From positions 124,001-188,000 of the forward strand of contig NW_027469099.1 of assembly GCF_051020765.1 (NCBI RefSeq): a DNA stretch of 64,000 nt, given 5' to 3'. The position numbers and the translations under genes were made by a program. The notes under the pieces were generated by a model. That model was not told the origin of the DNA. It was given only the letters and a program-made list of their open reading frames with translations, and did not search any database. This document shows positions 58,201 to 64,000 of this stretch, piece after piece; position 1 is the first letter of the stretch, and every line of letters starts with the position of its first letter. Origin of the DNA: Lasioglossum baleicum. Taxonomy: Eukaryota; Arthropoda; Insecta; Hymenoptera; Halictidae.

Positions 58201-58823
58201 CGCGGGGGGCGACCTGGAGCAATAATCCCCTCCCCCCTCTACAAAGATGAGACCTGCCGGTCGACCCCCCTCCTTTTATTCTATAATTTTTCATTTTATT
58301 CTATATATATTTTATATTCTATATTATAAATTTTATCTTTATCTTTTATTCCCCTTTATTTTGCCCCCCTTCTTATGTTTGTTGTGTTTTGTCCATTGTA
58401 TTTATTTACTTATTATTATTTATTTATTTATTGACTTTTATTTTATCTATTTTATCTATACACGTTTTCATTTATTGATTTTATCTTTTATTTTATCGTA
58501 TTTTAAGTTTTATGCGATTCGACCAGGGGGGTTGGGACGGGGGGAGGGGACAGACGCGAGCCGGAACTCGCCTCTGTCCCCTCCTTGTCGCGTGCGGAAA
58601 AAAATACAATGCAGTGTGTACGAGTATTTGCACATGTATAAAAATCGGATGGCGCGGTAACAAAAATCCTAAATTATACAGCACAAGTTGCAGCAATGCA
58701 TGCGCATAAGTTAAATTACCTGCATACCGCCGTTTCCTCAAACTGTGTGTTCATAACTGGCACTGGGAGGATCGCAGTGCCACCACTGCGAGGAGGCCCG
58801 GGACTCTGCGCGGCATACGCTGG
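52205..58823 (+). repeat. Higher-order block D, copy 1 (6,619 bp)
   Basis: Seven monomers with spacings 963, 848, 961, 961, 961, 961 and 964. It repeats from about 58824 with offset 6,619 bp for the first five monomers. Offset 5,658 bp then fits the last one, because this copy contains one more 961-bp unit than the second. Markers: CGGACGACC, the 113-bp deletion at 53747/53748, TTGCATCAATG, TTTTGTTCATTG and GGCACGGGAC. Confidence 0.85.
53736..53887 (+). repeat. Deleted satellite monomer (848 bp, 113 bp missing)
   Basis: At 53747/53748 the spacer GACTTTT joins directly to GAGAGCCGG, removing the end of the T-rich spacer, the GGGACAGAC arm and hairpin 2. The anchor spacing falls from 961 to 848. 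The same junction occurs at 60366/60367 in the duplicated block, so the deletion came before the block duplication. Confidence 0.9.
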
Positions 58824-61800
58824 AAGAATGTCCAGCGTGGTCGGCGCCGCGCAGAGACCTAAGGGGCGTTATTGGGATGGACCTCTCGTTGCCGGTCGTG
58901 GTCGAACACATGATCGGCAGCGAGAGGTCAAGAGCAGCGTTTGCCTCCTTCTGCGAGATTGTGATAACGCAGAAGGAGGCAGCGGAGAGGGAGAGGAAAG
59001 CCGACCCCCTCTCCGCCAGGAGGCTAGCATCGGCGGGGCAACCCCGACGAGGCCGACGGACCCCTGTAAGGGGCCGCAGACGTAATGGCGGCGGTGGGAC
59101 TACTTAGTACTTCCACCGCCGAAAAGGGGGGCTGGCCGTTAAGGCGCCCCCGGGGTGGGCAGGTCGCGGGGGGCGAGGTGGAGCAATAATCCCCTCCCCC
59201 CCTCTACAAAGATGCGACCTGCCGGACGACCCCCCTCGTTTTATTTTATAATATTTCATTTCATTCTCTATATATTTTATATTCTATATTATAAATTTTA
59301 TCTTTATCTTTTATTCCCCTTTATTTTGCCCCCCTTCTTATGTTTGTTGTGTTTTGTCCATTGTATTTATTTACTTATTATTATTTATTTATTTATTGAC
59401 TTTTATTTTATCTATTTTATCTACACACGTTTTCATTTATTGATTTTATCTTTTATTTTATCGTATTTTAAGTTTTATGCGATTCGACCAGGGGGTGGGA
59501 CGGGGGGAGGGGACAGACGCGAGCCGGAACTCGCCTCTGTCCCCTCCTTGTCGCGTGCGGAAAAAAATACAATGCAGCGTGTACGAGTATTTGCACATGT
59601 ATACAAATCGGATGGCGCGGTAACAAAAATTCTAAATTATACAGCACTAGTTGCAGCAATGCATGCGCATAAGTTAAATTACCTGCATACCGCCGTTTCC
59701 TCAAACTGTGTGTTCATAACTGGCACTGGGAGGATCGCAGTGCCACCACTGCGAGGAGGCCCGGGACTCTGCGCGGCATACGCTGGAAGAATGTCCAGCG
59801 TGGTCGGCGCCGCGCAGAGACCTAAGGGGCGTTATTGGGATGGACCTCTCGTTGCCGGTCGTGGTCGAACACATGATCGGCAGCGAGAGGTCAAGAGCAG
59901 CGTTCGCCTCCTTCTGCGAGATTGTGATAACGCAGAAGGAGGCAGCGGAGAGGGAGAGGAAAGCCGACCCCCTCTCCGCCAGGAGGCTTGCATCGGTGGG
60001 GCAACCCCGACGAGTCCGACGGCCCCCTGTAAGGGGCCGCAGACGTAATGGCGGCGGTGGGACTACTTAGTACTTCCTCCGCCGCCAAGGGGGGCTGGCC
60101 GTTAAGGCGCCCCCGGGGTGGGCAGCTCGCGGGGGGCGAGGTGGAGCAATAATCCCCTCCTCCCTCTACAAAGATGCGACCTGCCGGTCGACCCCCCTCC
60201 TTTTATTTTATAATATTTCATTTTATTCTATATATATTTTATATTCTATATTATAAATTTTATCTTTATCTTTTATTCCCCTTTATTTTGCCCCCCTTCT
60301 TATGTTTGTTGTGTTTTGTCCATTGTATTTATTTACTTATTATTATTTATTTATTTATTGACTTTTGAGAGCCGGAACTCGCCTCTGTCCCCTCCTTGTC
60401 GCGTGCGGAAAAAAATACAATGCAGCGTGTACGAGTATTTGCACATGTATAAAAATCGGATGGCGCGGTAACAAAAATTCTAAATTATACAGCACAAGTT
60501 GCATCAATGCATGCGCATAAGTTAAATTACCTGCATACCGCCGTTTCCTCAAACTGTGTGTTCATAACTGGCACTGGGAGGATCGCAGTGCCACCACTGC
60601 GAGGAGGCCCAGGACTCTGCGCGGCATGCGCTGGAAGAATGTCCAGCGTGGTCGGCGCCGCGCAGAGACCTAAGGGGCGTTATTGGGATGGACCTCTCGT
60701 TGCCGGTCGTGGTCGAACACATGATCGGCAGCGAGAGGTCAAGAGCAGCGTTTGCCTCCTTCTGCGAGATTGTGATAACGCAGAAGGAGGCAGCGGAGAG
60801 GGAGAGGAAAGCCGACCCCCTCTCCGCCAGGAGGCTAGCATCGGCGGGGCAACCCCGACGAGTCCGACGGCCCCCTGTAAGGGGCCGCAGACGTAATGGC
60901 GGCGGTGGGACTACTTAGTACTTCCACCGCCGCCAAGGGGGGCTGGCCGTTAAGGCGCCCCCGGGGTGGGCAACTCGCGGGGGGCGAGGTGGAGCAATAA
61001 TCCCCACCCCCCTCTACAAAGATGCGACCTGCCGGTCGACCCCCCTCCTTTTATTTTATACTATTTCATTTTATTCTATATATATTTTATATTCTATATT
61101 ATAAATTTTATCTTTATCTTTTATTCCCCTTTATTTTGCCCCCTTCTTATGTTTGTTGTGTTTTGTTCATTGTATTTATTTACTTATTATTATTTATTTA
61201 TTTATTGACTTTTATTTTATCTATTTTATCTACACACGTTTTCATTTATTGATTTTATCTTTTATTTTATCGTATTTTAAGTTTTATGCGATTCGACCAG
61301 GGGGTGGGACGGGGGGAGGGGACAGACGCGAGCCGGAACTCGCCTCTGTCCCCTCCTTGTCGCGTGCGGAAAAAAATACAATGCAGCGTGTACGAGTATT
61401 TGCACATGTATACAAATCGGATGGCGCGGTAACAAAAATTCTAAATTATACAGCACTAGTTGCAGCAATGCATGCGCATAAGTTAAATTACCTGCATACC
61501 GCCGTTTCCTCAAACTGTGTGTTCATAACTGGCACTGGGAGGATCGCAGTGCCACCACTACGAGGAGGCACGGGACTCTGCGCTGCATACGCTGGAAGAA
61601 TGTCCAGCGTGGTCGGCACCGCGCAAAGACCTAAGGGGCGTTATTGGGATGGACCTCTCGTTGCCGGTCGTGGTCGAACACATGATCGGCAGCGAGAGGT
61701 CAAGAGCAGCGTTTGCCTCCTTCTGCGAGATTGTGATAACGCAGAAGGAGGCAGCGGAGAGGGAGAGGAAAGCCGACCCCCTCTCCGCCAGGAGGCTTGC

Positions 61801-64000
61801 ATCGGTGGGGCAACCCCGACGAGTCCGACGGCCCCCTGTAAGGGGCCGCAGACGTAATGGCGGCGGTGGGACTACTTAGTACTTCCACCGCCGCCAAGGG
61901 GGGCTGGCCGTTAAGGCGCCCCCGGGGTGGGCAACTCGCGGGGGGCGAGGTGGAGCAATAATCCCCTCCCCCCTCTACAAAGATGCGACCTGCCGGTCGA
62001 CCCCCCTCCTTTTATTTTATACTATTTCATTTTATTCTATATATATTTTATATTCAATATTATAAATTTTATCTTTATCTTTTATTCCCCTTTATATTGC
62101 CCCCTTCTTATGTTTGTTGTGTTTTGTCCATTGTATTTATTTACTTATTATTATTTATTTATTTATTGACTTTTATTTTATCTATTTTATCTACACACGT
62201 TTTCATTTATTGATTTTATCTTTTATTTTATCGTATTTTAAGTTTTATGCGATTCGACCAGGGGGTGGGACGGGGGGAGGGGACAGACGCGAGCCGGAAC
62301 TCGCCTCTGTCCCCTCCTTGTCGCGTGCGGAAAAAAATACAATGCAGCGTGTACGAGTATTTGCACATGTATACAAATCGGATGGCGCGGTAACAAAAAT
62401 TCTAAATTATACAGCACTAGTTGCAGCAATGCATGCGCATAAGTTAAATTACCTGCATACCGCCGTTTCCTCAAACTGTGTGTTCATAACTGGCACTGGG
62501 AGGATCGCAGTGCCACCACTGCGAGGAGGCCCAGGACTCTGCGCTGCATACGCTGGAAGAATGCCCAGCGTGGTCGGCACCGCGCAGAGACCTAAGGGAC
62601 GTTATTGGGATGGACCTCTCGTTGCCGGCCGTGGTCGACCACATGATCGGCAGCGAGAGGTCAAGAGCAGCGTTTGCCTCCTTCTGCGAGATTGTGATAA
62701 CGCAGAAGGAGGCAGCGGAGAGGGAGAGGAAAGCCGACCCCCTCTCCGCCAGGAGGCTTGCATCGGTGGGGCAACCCCGACGAGTCCGACGGCCCCCTGT
62801 AAGGGGCCGCAGACGTAATGGCGGCGGTGGGACTACTTAGTACTTCCACCGCCGCCAAGGGGGGCTGGCCGTTAAGGCGCCCCCGGGGTGGGCAACTCGC
62901 GGGGGGCGAGGTGGAGCAATAATCCCCTCCCCCCTCTACAAAGATGCGACCTGCCGGTCGACCCCCCTCCTTTTATTTTATACTATTTCATTTTATTCTA
63001 TATATATTTTATATTCTATATTATAAATTTTATCTTTATCTTTTATTCCCCTTTATTTTGCCCCCTTCTTATGTTTGTTGTGTTTTGTCCATTGTATGTA
63101 TTTACTTATTATTATTTATTTATTTATTGACTTTTATTTTATCTATTTTATCTACACACGTTTTCATTTATTGATTTTATCTTTTATTTTATCGTATTTT
63201 AAGTTTTATGCGATTCGACCAGGGGGTGGGACGGGGGGAGGGGACAGACGCGAGCCGGAACTCGCCTCTGTCCCCTCCTTGTCGCGTGCGGAAAAAAATA
63301 CAATGCAGCGTGTACGAGTATTTGCACATGTATACAAATCGGATGGCGCGGTAACAAAAATTCTAAATTATACAGCACTAGTTGCAGCAATGCATGCGCA
63401 TAAGTTAAATTACCTGCATACCGCCGTTTCCTCAAACTGTGTGTTCATAACTGGCACTGGGAGGATCGCAGTGCCACCACTGCGAGGAGGCCCAGGACTC
63501 TGCGCTGCATACGCTGGAAGAATGTCCAGCGTGGTCGGCACCGCGCAGAGACCTAAGGGACGTTATTGGGATGGACCTCTCGTTGCCGGCCGTGGTCGAC
63601 CACATGATCGGCAGCGAGAGGTCAAGAGCAGCGTTTGCCTCCTTCTGCGAGATTGTGATAGCGCAGAAGGAGGCAGCGGAGAGGGAGAGGAAAGCCGACC
63701 CCCTCTCTGCCAGGAGGCTAGCATCGGCGGGGCAACCCCGACGAGTGCGACGGCCCCCTATAAGGGGCCGCAGACGTAATGGCGGCGGTGGGACTACTTA
63801 GTACTTCCACCGCCGCCAAGGGGGGCTGGCCGTTAAGGCGCCCCCGGGGTGGGCAGCTCGCGGGGGGCGACCTGGAGCAATAATCCCCTCCCCCCTCTAC
63901 AAAGATGAGACCTGCCGGTCGACCCCCCTCCTTTTATTCTATAATTTTTCATTTTATTCTATATATATTTTATATTCTATATTATAAATTTTATCTTTAT
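58824..64000 (+). repeat. Higher-order block D, copy 2 (runs off the window)
   Basis: Matches block D copy 1 closely, including the 113-bp deletion (junction 60366/60367) and the unit with ATAGCGCAGAAG and CCCCTATAAGG near 63658-63760. One 961-bp monomer present in copy 1 is missing here. Confidence 0.85.
60355..60506 (+). repeat. Second copy of the deleted satellite monomer
   Basis: It has the same GACTTTT|GAGAGCCGG junction as at 53747, offset 6,619 bp, and sits in block D copy 2. Confidence 0.9.

Larger units (their letters stand above)
34612..64000 (+). repeat. Right satellite array, continuation of the same monomer family
   Basis: Anchor ATGCATGCG starts at 34847, 35800, 36740, 37682, 38630, 39594, 40547, 41512, 42465, 43430, 44394, 45347, 46311, 47264, 48229, 49194, 50147, 51113, 52077, 53040, 53888, 54849, 55810, 56771, 57732, 58696, 59659, 60507, 61468, 62429 and 63390. 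Long variants (953-966 bp) dominate here, and two copies are shortened to 848 bp. From about 52 kb onward the copies share TATACAAA instead of TATAAAAA after CATG in most units, and the array becomes more uniform at 961 bp. The array runs off the right edge. Confidence 0.98.

Overview
The window is eukaryotic repeat DNA: one long head-to-tail satellite array with monomers of about 0.94-0.97 kb, split by a single LTR retrotransposon. I see no host protein-coding gene, rRNA, tRNA or CRISPR. The retrotransposon's gag/pol layout, a -1 frameshift and a Leu-tRNA-like primer site suggest an arthropod genome. An insect, perhaps a hymenopteran, is my guess from the overall look of the Pol protein. That is recalled family resemblance, not a search result.

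Layout. Positions 1-26931 hold 28 recognisable monomers, with a partial unit at the left edge. Positions 26932-34611 are a 7,680-bp Ty3/Gypsy element on the minus strand, flanked by a 4-bp target duplication (CACG). Positions 34612-64000 hold the rest of the array (31 further anchor motifs), which runs off the right edge. Subtracting the element plus one 4-bp duplication from the spacing of the two flanking anchors leaves exactly 953 bp, a normal monomer length. The element therefore sits inside one monomer, in its AT-rich part.

Satellite. Each monomer has a GC-rich part of roughly 700 bp packed with perfect or near-perfect inverted repeats, and a T-rich spacer of roughly 240 bp. Monomer lengths fall into classes (938-948, 953-955 and 961-966 bp, plus an 848-bp deletion class) set mainly by small indels in the spacer. 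Diagnostic variants show a mosaic of higher-order repeats: a 1,887-bp dimer, a 4.8-kb pentamer, a 6.6-kb block, and a block repeated at 9.47 kb. Several hybrid monomers mark unequal exchange. The open frames in the monomers are broken by one-base indels and variable G or C runs between copies, so I do not call them genes.

Retrotransposon, in its own sense (right to left): 5' LTR (33545-34611), Leu-like PBS, gag with a CCHC knuckle, a TTTAAAC slippery heptamer followed by a potential H-type pseudoknot, then pol. Pol has protease (DGGAS), RT (YLDD), RNase H, a linker of about 360 residues containing a macro-domain-like segment, and integrase (HHCC, DD35E). It ends soon after the integrase core, followed by a purine tract and the 3' LTR (26932-27996). 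There is no env. The LTRs differ by two substitutions and one small replacement, so the insertion is young. Near its 3' end in the sense direction, each LTR carries six hairpins whose stems show compensatory changes. Two A-C mismatches on the plus strand become G-U pairs in the sense RNA, which points to a structured leader RNA.
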